Part shown: piece after piece, positions 34,185 to 46,626 of the stretch
Position numbering within the stretch: the stretch's first letter is position 1
Layout: each line of letters starts with the position of its first letter
Source of the DNA: Bacteroidota bacterium
Lineage (GTDB): Bacteria; Bacteroidota; Ignavibacteria; Kapaibacteriales; HRBIN21
Length of the DNA stretch: 64,000 bases
NCBI GenBank assembly: GCA_030550275.1
Contig: JAUQPR010000006.1
Coordinates: 1 to 64,000 of the forward strand
Direction of reading: 5' to 3'
The notes under the pieces: model-generated
What the model was told of the DNA's origin: nothing
Databases searched by the model: none
What the model saw: only the letters and a program-made list of their open reading frames with translations
Translations under genes and position numbers: made by a program

Positions 34185-35630
34185 ATGGCGGTGCATCGAG
34201 TGACGCTGATTCCGGGTGATGGGATCGGTCCCGAGGTCGTGGGAGCGGCGCGACGGATTCTGGAGGCAGCGGGAGTGCCGATTGAGTGGGAGGTGTGCGA
34301 AGCCGGGGCAGCGGTGTTCCGCAAGGGGATTGAGTCGGGAGTGCCGCCGGAGACCATCGAGTCCATCCGCCGCACGCGCGTTGTGCTCAAGGGTCCGCTG
34401 GAGACGCCCGTCGGCTACGGCGAGAAGAGCGCCAATGTGACGCTGCGCAAGCTGTTTGAAACGTACGCGAACATCCGCCCGGTGCGCGAGTATCCGGGCG
34501 TGCGAACGCCGTACAGCGGACGCGGAATCGATCTGGTGGTGGTGCGCGAGAACGTCGAGGACCTCTACGCCGGCATCGAGCACATGCAGACCCCTGGGGT
34601 TGCCCAGGCACTCAAGCTCATCACGCGTCGGGGGTGTGAGAAGGTCATCCGCTTGGCGTTTGAGCTGGCGCGCGCCGAGGGGCGGCGTCGGGTCCATTGT
34701 GCCACCAAAGCCAACATCCTCAAGCTCACCGAGGGGATGATGAAGCGCGTGTTCGAAGAGGTGGCGCAGGAGTATCCCGATATCGAGGCGCAGCACATCA
34801 TCGTGGACAACTGCGCCCACCAGTTGGTCAAGAAGCCGGAGCAGTTCGAGGTCATCGTCACCTCGAACATGAACGGGGACATCCTCAGCGACCTCACCTC
34901 GGCGCTCATCGGGGGGCTGGGGTTTGCTCCTTCGGCGAACATCGGCAACGAGGTGGCGATATTCGAAGCCGTGCACGGTTCGGCGCCCAAGTACGCGGGC
35001 AAGAATGTGGCAAACCCCACTGCGGTCATCGGCTCGGCGATCATGATGCTGCGCTACCTGGGCGAGTTTGAGAAAGCCGAGCTCATCGAGAACGCGCTCC
35101 TGGCAACACTGGAGGAGGGCAAGGTGCTGACCGGTGACGTCGTGGGCTACGACCGCGGGGCTTCCACAACGGAGTACACCGATGCCATCATCGCCAATCT
35201 GGGAAAGAAGCCGCAGACGACCTCGGTGCGCTCCTACAAGCCACTGCAGTTGCCGAAGGTGAGCCCGGAATTGGCGCTGGTGGTGCCCAAGCAGCGTCGC
35301 TGCATCGGGGTGGATGTGTTCGTGGAGAGCACGCAGCTTCCCGAGCAATTGGGTCCGGCGCTGGAATCGCTGCTGGACGGCTTACCGCTGCGCCTGAAGA
35401 TGATCTCCAACCGGGGCACTCGTGTGTATCCGCCCACTGGGGCGATGCCCGAGTATGTGGACCACTACCGCTGCCGCTTCCTCCTGCGCGACGGTGCCGG
35501 GGAGCTGGACGATGCGGCAATCCTGGAGCTGCTGCAACGTATCGGCGGGCGCTACCGCTGGATGCACGTGGAGAAGCTGCAGGAGTTCGACGGCGCGCAG
35601 GGCTTCACCAAGGCTCAGGGTGAGGATTGA
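34185..35630 (+). CDS. icd: NADP-type isocitrate dehydrogenase with C-terminal extension
   Basis: 481 residues. It oxidatively decarboxylates isocitrate to 2-oxoglutarate in the TCA cycle. Substrate residues are visible: S82-x-N84-x3-R88 (SANVTLR), R98, R121, Y128, K175, and the metal Asp pair D232/D236 (NGDILSDL). The cofactor loop HGSAPKYAGK has K269-Y270, the pair that in E. coli ICDH favours NADP. After the catalytic domain comes a 130-residue extension resembling that of Thermus-type ICDH. The ATG at 34185 follows CAGGGAGAG; frame upstream is non-coding. The 3' end overlaps the convergent pth by 16 bases. Confidence 0.93.
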   Translation: MAVHRVTLIPGDGIGPEVVGAARRILEAAGVPIEWEVCEAGAAVFRKGIESGVPPETIESIRRTRVVLKGPLETPVGYGEKSANVTLRKLFETYANIRPVREYPGVRTPYSGRGIDLVVVRENVEDLYAGIEHMQTPGVAQALKLITRRGCEKVIRLAFELARAEGRRRVHCATKANILKLTEGMMKRVFEEVAQEYPDIEAQHIIVDNCAHQLVKKPEQFEVIVTSNMNGDILSDLTSALIGGLGFAPSANIGNEVAIFEAVHGSAPKYAGKNVANPTAVIGSAIMMLRYLGEFEKAELIENALLATLEEGKVLTGDVVGYDRGASTTEYTDAIIANLGKKPQTTSVRSYKPLQLPKVSPELALVVPKQRRCIGVDVFVESTQLPEQLGPALESLLDGLPLRLKMISNRGTRVYPPTGAMPEYVDHYRCRFLLRDGAGELDDAAILELLQRIGGRYRWMHVEKLQEFDGAQGFTKAQGED

Positions 35631-36244
35631 GCCGGTGGCGTTGCCGACTGCGCAGCCTCGGCAAAGAGGGCGCCGGAGTTGATCGCCGACATCGCGCGAG
35701 CGCTGCCATTGCGCACCAGGTACTCCAGCGCCATAACGGCGTGCGCAATCATGCGGTCGCGTTCGGGAAGCTCCTCGGCGCGGAAGGGGGAGAGCACGTA
35801 CTCGGACATCCTCCCCGGCGGGAAGTCCCGTCCGATGCCGCAGCGGAGCCGCAGCACCCGGTCCGTCCCCAGATGCTCGATGACCGATGCCATTCCGTTG
35901 TGTCCTCCGTCGCTGCCTCCCTCCTTGAGGTGGATGCGCCCCAAGGGGAAGTTCAGCTCATCGAGCACAATAACGATGCGTTCGGGGGCGACCTTGTAGC
36001 GGCGCTGGAGGGCGCGCACGGCTTCGCCGCTGCGGTTCATGTAGGTGGTGGGCACCGCAACAAGCACTGGGGTTCCCCCGATCTGGAGCAGCGCTTCGTA
36101 CCACGGACCAGCACCCGGCTGGAGCTGCTTCCCGAAGCGCTCTGCCAGCCGCTCCACCACCATCCAGCCGATGTTGTGGCGGGTCTGGGTATACTCCGGA
36201 CCGGGATTCCCAAGCCCAACGATGAGCCACTCCACTGCGGGCAT
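35615..36244 (-). CDS. pth: Peptidyl-tRNA hydrolase
   Basis: 209 residues, standard Pth length plus a short tail. It releases peptides from peptidyl-tRNA that has dropped off ribosomes. The catalytic region is visible: LGNPGPEYTQTRHNIG with N13 and H23, TYMNRSGEAV, DELNFPLG, and GGSDGGHNGMASV. The open frame continues upstream to 36580 but the Pth N-terminus (VEWLIVGLGNPG) fixes the ATG at 36244. Single gene, convergent with icd. Confidence 0.96.
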   Translation of the reverse strand: MPAVEWLIVGLGNPGPEYTQTRHNIGWMVVERLAERFGKQLQPGAGPWYEALLQIGGTPVLVAVPTTYMNRSGEAVRALQRRYKVAPERIVIVLDELNFPLGRIHLKEGGSDGGHNGMASVIEHLGTDRVLRLRCGIGRDFPPGRMSEYVLSPFRAEELPERDRMIAHAVMALEYLVRNGSARAMSAINSGALFAEAAQSATPPAQSSP

Positions 36245-36362
36245 GGATGCTATCGCGCTGTTGCTGCAGGGGAAAGACGCCGACGTGGCGGAGAGCATTG
36301 CGCTGAAGCGGCATTCCGTAATATTGCTGTCCTGAAGCGGTTGAACATGCTCGGAGAGCGCA

Positions 36363-36920
36363 ATGGTGCTGTTGGTCGTTGTGCTGAGTTCGGTATTGGC
36401 GGTGCAAGCGCAGGTCCAGCCGCGCCCCTTGCCACCGGTGCCGCCGGTGCTTTCTACGGAGGGGCAGTTGCCGCGGGTGATGGCGCCCGATCCCAGAATC
36501 GAGCAGCGCCTTCGGCAGGTTGGGCAACTGCTCCCGATTGAGGGCATCTGGGCTGTGCGGCTGGAGACCTTCGATACCACCGGCGGGGAGGTCCGCCCTG
36601 TGCGCGAGGATTACACCTTCGAGCTCGCCATCGCCCAGGCGGAGGCAGGCGCCGAGATGCCCATCCCTGCCATCGTCATCAGCTCGACCACCGAGCGGGC
36701 ACCGATGGGCAGCATCTATGCGGAGCTGACCCCGACGGCGGATCCACAGCTCTACCTCGTCCGGTGGTTGCTGCCGGGGTTCCCTCCACGCACAACGGAG
36801 CTGAAGCTGGAGGGCAGTGCAGTGGCGACGGCGGAGATCCGCGATATCCCGCGCTTCCCGTTGGTCACCCTCGTGCGCATGGTCAAGCTGCGTCCGCGCG
36901 CCCCGGTGCCTCCGCGCTAA
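36363..36920 (+). CDS. Hypothetical secreted protein
   Basis: 185 residues with a signal peptide (MVLLVVVLSSVLAVQAQ) followed by a Pro-rich stretch (PRPLPPVPPV). The rest appears beta-rich, with no domain I recognise. A near-consensus box TAATATTG lies about 36 bases upstream, at 36320-36327. It precedes alaS by 67 bases and may share its transcript. Function unknown. Confidence 0.65.
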   Translation: MVLLVVVLSSVLAVQAQVQPRPLPPVPPVLSTEGQLPRVMAPDPRIEQRLRQVGQLLPIEGIWAVRLETFDTTGGEVRPVREDYTFELAIAQAEAGAEMPIPAIVISSTTERAPMGSIYAELTPTADPQLYLVRWLLPGFPPRTTELKLEGSAVATAEIRDIPRFPLVTLVRMVKLRPRAPVPPR

Positions 36921-36987
36921 TATGCCGAAGCGTGGTGCGTCTCTGCCCTGCAGAGGAGAAGTGCCGACGGCAGGTGTAGAAGAGACC

Positions 36988-39573
<2,586 letters not shown>

Positions 39574-40536
39574 GCGCGCAGACTGCGGCGACGGCAACGA
39601 TATCTTCGGCACGGCAGCCGCGCGAGAGGTCACAGTAAGGGCGGCGAAGCCCCTGCACAATTGGTCCAAGCGCCTGGGCACCGGCAAGGCGCTCGGTGAG
39701 CTTGTAGGCGATGTTCCCCGCGTCCAGGTTCGGAAAGATGAGCACATTCGCGCGTCCGGCAACGGGCGAACCGGGCGCCTTCCGCGCGGCAACTTCGGGA
39801 ACCAGCGCGGCGTCCGCCTGCAGTTCGCCATCGGCAAGGTAGTCCGGGTAGCGCTTTCGGAAGAGCTCCACAGCGGTGCGGACCTTGTGCACCAGTGGGT
39901 GCTCCGCACTGCCCTTGGTCGAGAAGGAGAGGAAGGCGATGCGCGGCTCCTCCCCCACGATGCGCCGGAAGTTCTCCGCCGTGCAGAAGGCGATCTCTGC
40001 AAGCTCCTCGGGCGTCGGGTCGGGAACTACCCCGGCATCAGCGTATGCCAGGACGCGGTCGCGGAGGAGCATCAGGAAGTAGCTGCTCACGACGTGCAGC
40101 CCTGGGCGCATTCCGACGGTCCAGAGGGCGGCTCGGAGCACATCGGCGGTAGTCGAAAGGGAACCCGCAACGCAGCCATCCACCATGCCCGCGTCCAGCA
40201 GCATCCCAGCAAAGAGGAGCGGTGTGCGCACGAGCTCGGAGGCATGGGCGCGCTCCAGCCCCTTGCTGCGGCGCCGCTCCCAAAGCCGTTCGGCAAACTG
40301 CTCTGCCAGTGGAGAATGCGCCGGGTCCAGCACCTCAACCGCATCCGGGGCAATGCCGTGCTGCGGAAGCAGTGTGCGGAGCTGCTCGGCGGGACCGATG
40401 AGGACCGGATGCACAATGCGCCGCTCCGACAGCACGGCGGCCGCCCGCAGCGTGCGCTCATCGAGGGCATCCGGGAAGGCGATGCGGCAGTTGCGGGATG
40501 CCGCGCGGCTGTAGAGCTGCTCCAGGAAGCCATGGC

Positions 40537-41550
40537 TCATGGCAGTGGCGCAACTGCGGTGACCGTGTACGGGAACTCGGTCTGTGATTGCGGCTCGGCG
40601 CGCGTTGCCGATGAGAGCGTCACGTACCAGCGGTCGGCGCGGTGGAGCAGCCAGAGCTGTTCGGCACCGCGCACGTAGACGAGCTGGCGGATATCCCAGC
40701 GGTTGAACACCCGCACACTCCCGCGGGTGCGCATATCCACGCGCAGGAGCCCGCCGCTGGTGCCAATCCAGGCGAAGTCTCCGCTGGTTACTGCAAGCCC
40801 GCTGAGGCGCACCGTGGCAGAGTCCGCTGCCGATGGGTACAGCCGCAGCGCAGAGAGCTGCTGCAAGGGCGTTCGGCGGAGGAAGAGCAGCATCGGGGCT
40901 TGAGCGCCCAACGAAGGGGCATCTCCGCTGCCGGCGCACAGGACAAGCAGCTCGGAGCTATCGGCGCGCAAGCCTACAAATCGCGGTGGTGCCGGCAGTG
41001 TGGTGCTATCGACAACTGCCATCCGGCGTAGGTCCACGCACAGGAGCCGCTTCCCCGAAGAATCGGCAACGTAGAGCAGAGGACCTACGGCGAGGAGCGC
41101 CGTAGGATGCCCTCCGAGCGCAAGCATCGCTGCCGGGCGCAGGGCGACAAGGTCCAGAAACTGCAGCGCCCCCAGCTCCGGATGGGAGGTGACGGCAGTG
41201 GTTGCGTTGGGGAAGGCAATGGCTCGAGGAGGGCTGGGGAGTAGAATCCGAGCCCGACTGCGGAAGCTCGTGCGCTCCAGCAGCTCCAGGGCGCTCTCCT
41301 CGGCAAGCAAGAGCAGTAGAGCCTCGCGGAAGGGCACAATTGCCGCGGGAGGCGAGCTGAGCGGCTTCCCATTCGCCGCCGCGTAGACATCGCTGTTGCG
41401 GAGGATGCCGCCGGGCTCCTGCCGCAGCTCCAGTGCCGGAGCTGCTGTCCCCACGACGTAGCTCCAGCTCGGCGCATACGACTCAATGAAGGGCTCGCTT
41501 CCGCAGCCGCACAGGAGCAGCACTACCGCGATGCCGAGGGCGCCGAGCAT
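40537..41550 (-). CDS. Lipoprotein with beta-propeller-like repeats
   Basis: 337 residues. Signal peptide [16 protein letters not shown] with a Cys for lipidation. The mature protein shows repeated four-strand-like motifs ([50 protein letters not shown]), suggesting a YncE/NHL-type propeller. Ligand unknown. The ATG at 41550 is preferred over a TTG at 41574. It is 4 bases after the nucleoside phosphorylase gene and overlaps pta. Confidence 0.72.
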   Translation of the reverse strand: MLGALGIAVVLLLCGCGSEPFIESYAPSWSYVVGTAAPALELRQEPGGILRNSDVYAAANGKPLSSPPAAIVPFREALLLLLAEESALELLERTSFRSRARILLPSPPRAIAFPNATTAVTSHPELGALQFLDLVALRPAAMLALGGHPTALLAVGPLLYVADSSGKRLLCVDLRRMAVVDSTTLPAPPRFVGLRADSSELLVLCAGSGDAPSLGAQAPMLLFLRRTPLQQLSALRLYPSAADSATVRLSGLAVTSGDFAWIGTSGGLLRVDMRTRGSVRVFNRWDIRQLVYVRGAEQLWLLHRADRWYVTLSSATRAEPQSQTEFPYTVTAVAPLP

Positions 41551-41554
41551 TGGG

Positions 41555-42400
41555 CTATTCCGGCAAGCGGGCAACCAGTTCGCTGATGAGACTGGTCATC
41601 TTCGGCTCGGCTGTTCGGGCAGCCTCCAGGACCTGCTCCAGCGAGAGCGGCTGGAGCGCTTCCGGGAAGCACTCATCGGTGATGATGGAGAGCCCAAACA
41701 CCTCCATGCCCATATGGCGAGCAACCAGGACCTCCGGGACGGTGCTCATCCCGACGGCGTCCGCACCGATGAGCCGCAGGAAGCGGTATTCAGCGCGCGT
41801 CTCCAGGTTCGGTCCGGCAACGGCAACGTAGACCCCTTTGTACACCTTGAGCCGTAGCTCCAACGCGAGCTCCTCCGCCAGTGCGATGAGGCGCTGCGAG
41901 TACGGCTCGCTCATGTCCGGAAAGCGCGGTCCCAGCGACTCGTCGTTGGGTCCGATGAGCGGGTTGTCCCCCATGAGGTTGATGTGGTCAACGATGAGCA
42001 TCAGATCCCCGCGCCGGAAGAGCGGGTTCAGCCCTCCGGCGGCGTTGGAGACCAGGAGCGTGCGCACGCCCAGGGCGTAGAGCACGCGCACGGGGAAGGT
42101 GATCTGCTGCATCGTGTAGCCCTCGTAGTAGTGGAAGCGCCCCTGCATGGCAACGACGGGGCGGTTGCGCAGGTGCCCGAAGATGAGCCGCCCTTTGTGG
42201 GATTCGACGGTCGAGATGGGGAAGTGGGGGATGTTCTCGTAGGGGATGGCGCACTCCTGTTCGATGCGCTCAGCGAGTTCGCCCAGCCCGGTGCCCAGGA
42301 TGATGCCGATGCGCGGTTGCAGCGCCGTCGTCCGCTGGATGACCTCGACGGCTTCCTGCATGTGCTGGCGCAGCAACGAGACCGGAGCTGTCTGGCTCAT
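41555..42400 (-). CDS. punA: Purine nucleoside phosphorylase, trimeric class
   Basis: 281 residues. It splits inosine or guanosine with phosphate into base and ribose-1-phosphate for purine salvage. Family motifs: [13 protein letters not shown] (phosphate loop), [60 protein letters not shown] in outline, and [12 protein letters not shown]. The ATG overlaps the yggS stop by ATGA, giving tight coupling. Confidence 0.95.
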   Translation of the reverse strand: MSQTAPVSLLRQHMQEAVEVIQRTTALQPRIGIILGTGLGELAERIEQECAIPYENIPHFPISTVESHKGRLIFGHLRNRPVVAMQGRFHYYEGYTMQQITFPVRVLYALGVRTLLVSNAAGGLNPLFRRGDLMLIVDHINLMGDNPLIGPNDESLGPRFPDMSEPYSQRLIALAEELALELRLKVYKGVYVAVAGPNLETRAEYRFLRLIGADAVGMSTVPEVLVARHMGMEVFGLSIITDECFPEALQPLSLEQVLEAARTAEPKMTSLISELVARLPE

Positions 42401-43155
42401 GGCTGAAGACCGCTTGGTGGAACAGGCGTTGCTTTGCGAGGGCGTTCGCCGAAGATTGCCGTGCCAATGCGCAGCAGAGTTGCGCCCTCCTCCACAGCGA
42501 CCTCAAAGTCCGCGCTCATGCCCATCGAGAGGTGGGGGAAGTCGGCAGCGGTTGCTCCGTAGCGCTGGCGCAGCTCCTGGCGTAGCTGTGCCAGGAGCCG
42601 GAACTCCTCTCGGACGCGTTCGGGCGGATTTGGCGCGGGGATGGTCATCAAGCCCAGTAGCCGCAGCGATGGGCAGGCGCGCAGTACGTGCTCGGCGAGC
42701 GCAAAGAGCGCTTCCGGGGCGCAGCCATGCTTGCTGGGCTCCCCTGAGGTGTTCACCTGCAGCAGGATATCGAGCCGTTTCCCATGCTGCTGAGCCCAGC
42801 GCTGGAGGGCATCGGCGACGTGGGCGGAATCCACCCCGTGGATCAGTGCTGCCAGGGGTGCCAGGAGCTTGACCTTGTTGGTCTGTACATGCCCGATGAA
42901 GTGCCATTCGATATCGCTCCAGCCGCGCTGGGCAAGCGCTTGCGCCTTTGCGCGCAGCTCCTGTGCATAGTTCTCCCCAAAGCAGCGGATGCCCACTTGG
43001 AGAGCAGCTTCCAGGAGGTCAAGTGGCTGGGCTTTGGAGACGGCAACGATGCGCACCTCCTCCGGCGAGCGCCCGGCGCGCACCGCCGCACTGCGGACGC
43101 GCGCGCACACCTCATGCCACCGCTGCTGAAGGGTTGCACGGAGAGAGTCGTCCAT
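42397..43155 (-). CDS. yggS: YggS-family PLP homeostasis protein
   Basis: 252 residues, a single-domain alanine-racemase-fold protein that binds pyridoxal phosphate and regulates its availability. The PLP lysine is K41 in VAVSKAQP. Other motifs: [71 protein letters not shown] in outline. The ATG at 43155 fits the family start; an upstream extension would run through the promoter box. That box ends 8 bases before the ATG, implying a near-leaderless mRNA. Confidence 0.94.
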   Translation of the reverse strand: MDDSLRATLQQRWHEVCARVRSAAVRAGRSPEEVRIVAVSKAQPLDLLEAALQVGIRCFGENYAQELRAKAQALAQRGWSDIEWHFIGHVQTNKVKLLAPLAALIHGVDSAHVADALQRWAQQHGKRLDILLQVNTSGEPSKHGCAPEALFALAEHVLRACPSLRLLGLMTIPAPNPPERVREEFRLLAQLRQELRQRYGATAADFPHLSMGMSADFEVAVEEGATLLRIGTAIFGERPRKATPVPPSGLQP

Positions 43156-43162
43156 GGCACTG

Positions 43163-43170
43163 CAAAAATA
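43163..43170 (-). promoter_or_regulatory. Promoter -7 box TATTTTTG for yggS
   Basis: Exact TAnnTTTG match on the minus strand, only 8 bases from the yggS ATG and 6 bases after the previous gene's stop. Confidence 0.55.
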
Positions 43171-43175
43171 GGCGC

Positions 43176-44438
43176 TCACTGCGCTTGCAGGCGGGCGTGC
43201 TCAAAGCGGTGCACAATTGCGCACGCGACGGCATCGCTGGTGACGTTGACCACCGTGCGGCTCATATCCAGCAGGCGGTCAACGCCGAGGATGAGCGCCA
43301 GCCCCTCCTGTGGGAGCCCGAGATTGCTCAGCATCACCATCAGCATGATGATGCCGGCGCCGGGCACCGGTGCTGCTCCGATGGAAGCCGCTGTTGCCAT
43401 CCCCACCAGGGCAAGCAGTTCAGCGCTCCCCAGCTCTACGCCGGAGAGCTGGGCGACAAAGAGCGTTGCAACGGCTTGGTACAAGCTGGTGCCGTCCATA
43501 TTCACGGTGGCGCCCAGGGGGAGCACAAACCCCACCACGTCCTCCCGCAGCCCCAGCCCTCGGCGGCAGACCTCCATCGTGGTCGGCAGAGTTGCCGCAC
43601 TGGAGCTAGTGGAGAAGGCCACCACCTGTGCCGGCAGCAGTGCTCGGTAGAATGTCCGAACTGGGAGTCCGCCCAGCAGCCGCACAGCAAGCGGGTAGAC
43701 GAAGAGCAGCAACATCGCCAGCCCAATCAGCACACTCCCGCTGTACATCCCCAGGGCGCTGAGCAGCGACCACTCCAGCTTGAGCGATGCCAGCAGGGCA
43801 AAGACGCCAACCGGCGCCACGCGCATGACCAGTTCCACAAGCTTCAGGAGCACCTCCAGGAGCGCCTGCAGCAGGCTTCGGAGCGGAGCGCTCCGCTCCG
43901 CCGGCACGAGCGCCAGTGCCATCCCCATCAGCACGGTGGCAACGATCACCTGCAGCATTCGGCGGTTGTCTTGGGCAGCCTGGAGAAGGTTCTCCGGAAC
44001 CAGCTCCACCAGGCTCTGGAGCGGGCTGCGGTGCTGAAGCTGCTCGGCAAGTTTTTGCCGTTCGGCAAGCGACCTCTGGAACTGCTCCTGCAGCCGGGCG
44101 CGCTGCTCTGGGCTCACCAACGCCCCCGGACGGAGTACGCTGGCAACGCCAATGCCGATGAGGATTGCCACAACGGTGGAGAGCAGGTAGTAGCCCAGCG
44201 TCAACCCGCCGAGCCGGGAGAGGCGCGATAGGCTGCCGACAGTGGCAATGCCCTCGAGCAGCGAGACCACCACCAACGGCAGCGCCACGAGCTTGAGCAG
44301 GTTCAAAAAGAGCGTGCCCAGCGGGGCGATCCATGCCGCCGTGAACTCCTCCAGCCCCACCGCAGGGTGCAGCACTCCCCACAGCGCCCCCGCCAGGAAG
44401 CCCAGCAGGATCTTTGCGGGCAAGGGGATGCGTCGCAT
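43176..44438 (-). CDS. Dicarboxylate/amino acid:cation symporter (DAACS family)
   Basis: 420 residues with the eight-helix, two-hairpin pattern of GltP/DctA transporters. It imports glutamate, aspartate or C4-dicarboxylates with Na+ or H+. Hallmarks are the serine-rich hairpin SSSSAATLP, then GATVNMDGTSLY (the NMDGT motif of TM7), PGAGIIMLMVML, and GVDRLLDMSRTVVNVTSDAVA in outline. Insertion of a charged loop near residue 120 is notable. The ATG at 44438 lies 2 bases after the preceding stop. Confidence 0.93.
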   Translation of the reverse strand: MRRIPLPAKILLGFLAGALWGVLHPAVGLEEFTAAWIAPLGTLFLNLLKLVALPLVVVSLLEGIATVGSLSRLSRLGGLTLGYYLLSTVVAILIGIGVASVLRPGALVSPEQRARLQEQFQRSLAERQKLAEQLQHRSPLQSLVELVPENLLQAAQDNRRMLQVIVATVLMGMALALVPAERSAPLRSLLQALLEVLLKLVELVMRVAPVGVFALLASLKLEWSLLSALGMYSGSVLIGLAMLLLFVYPLAVRLLGGLPVRTFYRALLPAQVVAFSTSSSAATLPTTMEVCRRGLGLREDVVGFVLPLGATVNMDGTSLYQAVATLFVAQLSGVELGSAELLALVGMATAASIGAAPVPGAGIIMLMVMLSNLGLPQEGLALILGVDRLLDMSRTVVNVTSDAVACAIVHRFEHARLQAQ

Positions 44439-44440
44439 CC

Positions 44441-46018
44441 TCAGAAGCTGGTCGTCAAGCTCAAACTCGCCCCGTGGGCTGCCGGCATGTAGCGGCACAC
44501 GCCGCCCACGCACACGATCCCGGCGCGCTGCCGTCCGTAGCCTAGGCTCAGGCGCAGCGCCCGGTGGATGAGCGTCAACGCCGCACCAGGGTAGGCAAAG
44601 CGCTCATCACGCTTGGGATTGCCGTAGTTGTACTCGCTCCACACGCTCAGACTCCAGCGCGAGGCGAGCGCGAATTCTGCAGCAGCAAAGACCCAGTTGC
44701 CTCGGTCTTGCCGGCTCCAGAGGTGCTGCAGCTCTACGCGCAGGGAATGCTGCCGACTGAGGCGCTGCACCAGTTCGGCAATGGCAATCCAGGCGTGAAC
44801 GTACCCGTAGCCCCGCACACCTTCGGCGACGTCCTTGTTGTAGTTGAGCCGAATCAGCTCGAGCGTGCTCTTGAGCGTTTCGCCCCATTCGGCGCTGTGT
44901 TCGAGCACGAGCTCCTCCAGGTACAGCCGAGGCGAGATGCCAGGGAAGCGACTGCGGTAGCGGAAGGCTTCGGTGTGGACCGTATCCAGCCCGTGGATGC
45001 GGCTGTAGGCGAGCGTGAGCATGCCGTCGCCGAAGTGTTCGGGAACGGGGGCGATGAGTTCGGCGGAGAGCCCAATCTCGCCACCGGGCTGGGTGGCGTA
45101 GTTGTACAGCGTTGCCAGCCGGTAGGTGTGCTGCCGGCTCAGCGGCGGGAGGTAGTTCAGCACCGAGACCGTTCCCGATGCCGTGCGGTCGGAGTAGAAC
45201 GCCATGTTGTCCACGCGCTTTGCCTGCAGTGTGATGCCAAGGCTGCCGAGCGTGCCCGAGACGACCGTGTAGAGCGCCGTCCCGGGGTTGTACGAGAAGC
45301 CGTTGAGCGCCGAGGGGTCGTTGTACTTGTATGCCCATTCGGCGTAAACACGCCAGCCGCTCCAGCGCCATTCCGAGCGCAGAGCATAGGCGAGCACATT
45401 CTCGGGCAGGCGGAATTGCGGGTCATCATCCCGCTGGTACTTGCTCACAACGGAAGCCCCGAGCGAGAGATCCACAGGGAAGCCAATGCCCCAATCGGCG
45501 GGAGCAAGCTCAAGATCGGCACCGCGCACCAGTCCGCTCCAGCCGAAGAAGCGGCGCTGGCGTCCCAGGAGTCCGGTCACGCGCAGCCCGGGCGCCGTGT
45601 AGCGCACTCGGATGCCGTCGAGCGCATTATCAATGCCCAGCAGGCGCTCCTCGTACGCGCGCAGGAGAATGCCGGAGCCGAACTGCTCGTAGAAGCTGCC
45701 CAAGGTGGCGTGAAGGTGCCCTTCACGGTACTCGATGAAGCGGAAGGGGAAGCCATTGCCCTCGTACCGGGGGTCGTATCCCTGCAGCGGGGGCAGATAC
45801 GCCTCGTATCGGAAGCCCAGCGTGACGTTGCCCAACCGGTATGTGACCGGCACGTACGCGTTGCATGCGATGCGCTGGGGAAGTTCGCTGGCGCCGATGA
45901 GGCTATCGCGCTGGTAGGAGCGCAGCTCCAGTTGGAGCGAACCGGAGACGCTTCCCGGGAGCTGTCCCCAGGCGCTCCCCACGCACAGCGCAAGTCCGCA
46001 CAGGAGGAGCCGCCTCAT
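44441..46018 (-). CDS. Outer-membrane barrel protein (resembles DUF6029)
   Basis: 525 residues with signal peptide MRRLLLCGLALCVGSAWG. The mature protein consists of amphipathic strands with many Tyr and Trp (LGFRYEAYLPPLQGYDPRYEG, WSGWRVYAEWAYKY, LRLSLGYGRQRAG) and ends ...SLSLTTSF, as barrels do. The order and spacing of motifs recall Bacteroidota DUF6029 proteins, but this is from memory. The ATG overlaps the TlpA-like stop by ATGA, so the pair is co-translated. Possible substrate channel; function unknown. Confidence 0.75.
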   Translation of the reverse strand: MRRLLLCGLALCVGSAWGQLPGSVSGSLQLELRSYQRDSLIGASELPQRIACNAYVPVTYRLGNVTLGFRYEAYLPPLQGYDPRYEGNGFPFRFIEYREGHLHATLGSFYEQFGSGILLRAYEERLLGIDNALDGIRVRYTAPGLRVTGLLGRQRRFFGWSGLVRGADLELAPADWGIGFPVDLSLGASVVSKYQRDDDPQFRLPENVLAYALRSEWRWSGWRVYAEWAYKYNDPSALNGFSYNPGTALYTVVSGTLGSLGITLQAKRVDNMAFYSDRTASGTVSVLNYLPPLSRQHTYRLATLYNYATQPGGEIGLSAELIAPVPEHFGDGMLTLAYSRIHGLDTVHTEAFRYRSRFPGISPRLYLEELVLEHSAEWGETLKSTLELIRLNYNKDVAEGVRGYGYVHAWIAIAELVQRLSRQHSLRVELQHLWSRQDRGNWVFAAAEFALASRWSLSVWSEYNYGNPKRDERFAYPGAALTLIHRALRLSLGYGRQRAGIVCVGGVCRYMPAAHGASLSLTTSF

Positions 46019-46521
46019 TGCCCGCCGGAGGAGCCTTCGACAAGGCGGCGCAGTACCTCGGCAAGCTGCTCCTCATCGCCGGGGCTGTAGGATTGGTGCT
46101 GCCAGGCGATGCGCCCCTGACCATCGAGCACGACCGTGTGCGGGATATCCGTGATGTTGAGCGCGCGTCGGAGCTCGCTGTTCTCATCCAGGTAGACCTC
46201 GAACTCCCAGCGGCGGGCGCGGACGAAGGGGGCAACTCGGGAGCTGGTGCGGGCATCATCAATGGAGATGGCGATCACGCGCACGCCCGTTTCGGCGCGC
46301 CACTGCGGATACAGCCGGTGAAGTGTTGCTAGCTCCAGCAGACAGGGCTTGCACCAGGTTGCCCAGAAGTTCAGCACAATCGGCTTGCCCGCGTTGGAGA
46401 GCGTGTCGGTGTGGACAGGGCGCCCATCCAGTGCGCGGAGCACCACCGCTGGCAAGCGCTCCTGTGCCTGGAGAGCGGTCACTGCAGCAACACTCAGCGC
46501 CAGAAGGTGTACGCGGAGCAT
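46015..46521 (-). CDS. TlpA/ResA-type periplasmic thioredoxin-like protein
   Basis: 168 residues with signal peptide MLRVHLLALSVAAVTALQAQ. The redoxin core has C57-x2-C60 (WCKPC) after VLNFWATW, then VRVIAISIDDARTS and IPHTVVLDGQGRIAWQH, the cis-Pro and central strands. It should act as a periplasmic thiol-disulfide reductant. The long frame extends upstream to 47442 but the signal peptide sets the start. First gene of the TlpA-barrel-symporter operon. Confidence 0.92.
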   Translation of the reverse strand: MLRVHLLALSVAAVTALQAQERLPAVVLRALDGRPVHTDTLSNAGKPIVLNFWATWCKPCLLELATLHRLYPQWRAETGVRVIAISIDDARTSSRVAPFVRARRWEFEVYLDENSELRRALNITDIPHTVVLDGQGRIAWQHQSYSPGDEEQLAEVLRRLVEGSSGGQ

Positions 46522-46551
46522 CGAAGCTGGGATGCCATTCGACTGACGCCG

Positions 46552-46559
46552 CAAAAATT
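46552..46559 (-). promoter_or_regulatory. Near-consensus -7 box (AATTTTTG) upstream of the TlpA-like gene
   Basis: Minus-strand AATTTTTG, one mismatch to TAnnTTTG, 31 bases before the ATG at 46521. Same distance as in the exact boxes. Confidence 0.4.
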
Positions 46560-46626
46560 GCAAATCTGCACCGAAGAGCCGGCGCCTTCGTCTGTGGCGG
46601 CTGGTGCGACATTTACCGGTGGAGCA

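Noticed and set aside
36921-36987. Possible T-box leader ahead of alaS
   Set aside because: Only a 6-bp hairpin is present. The region is under 70 bases and lacks the T-box sequence.
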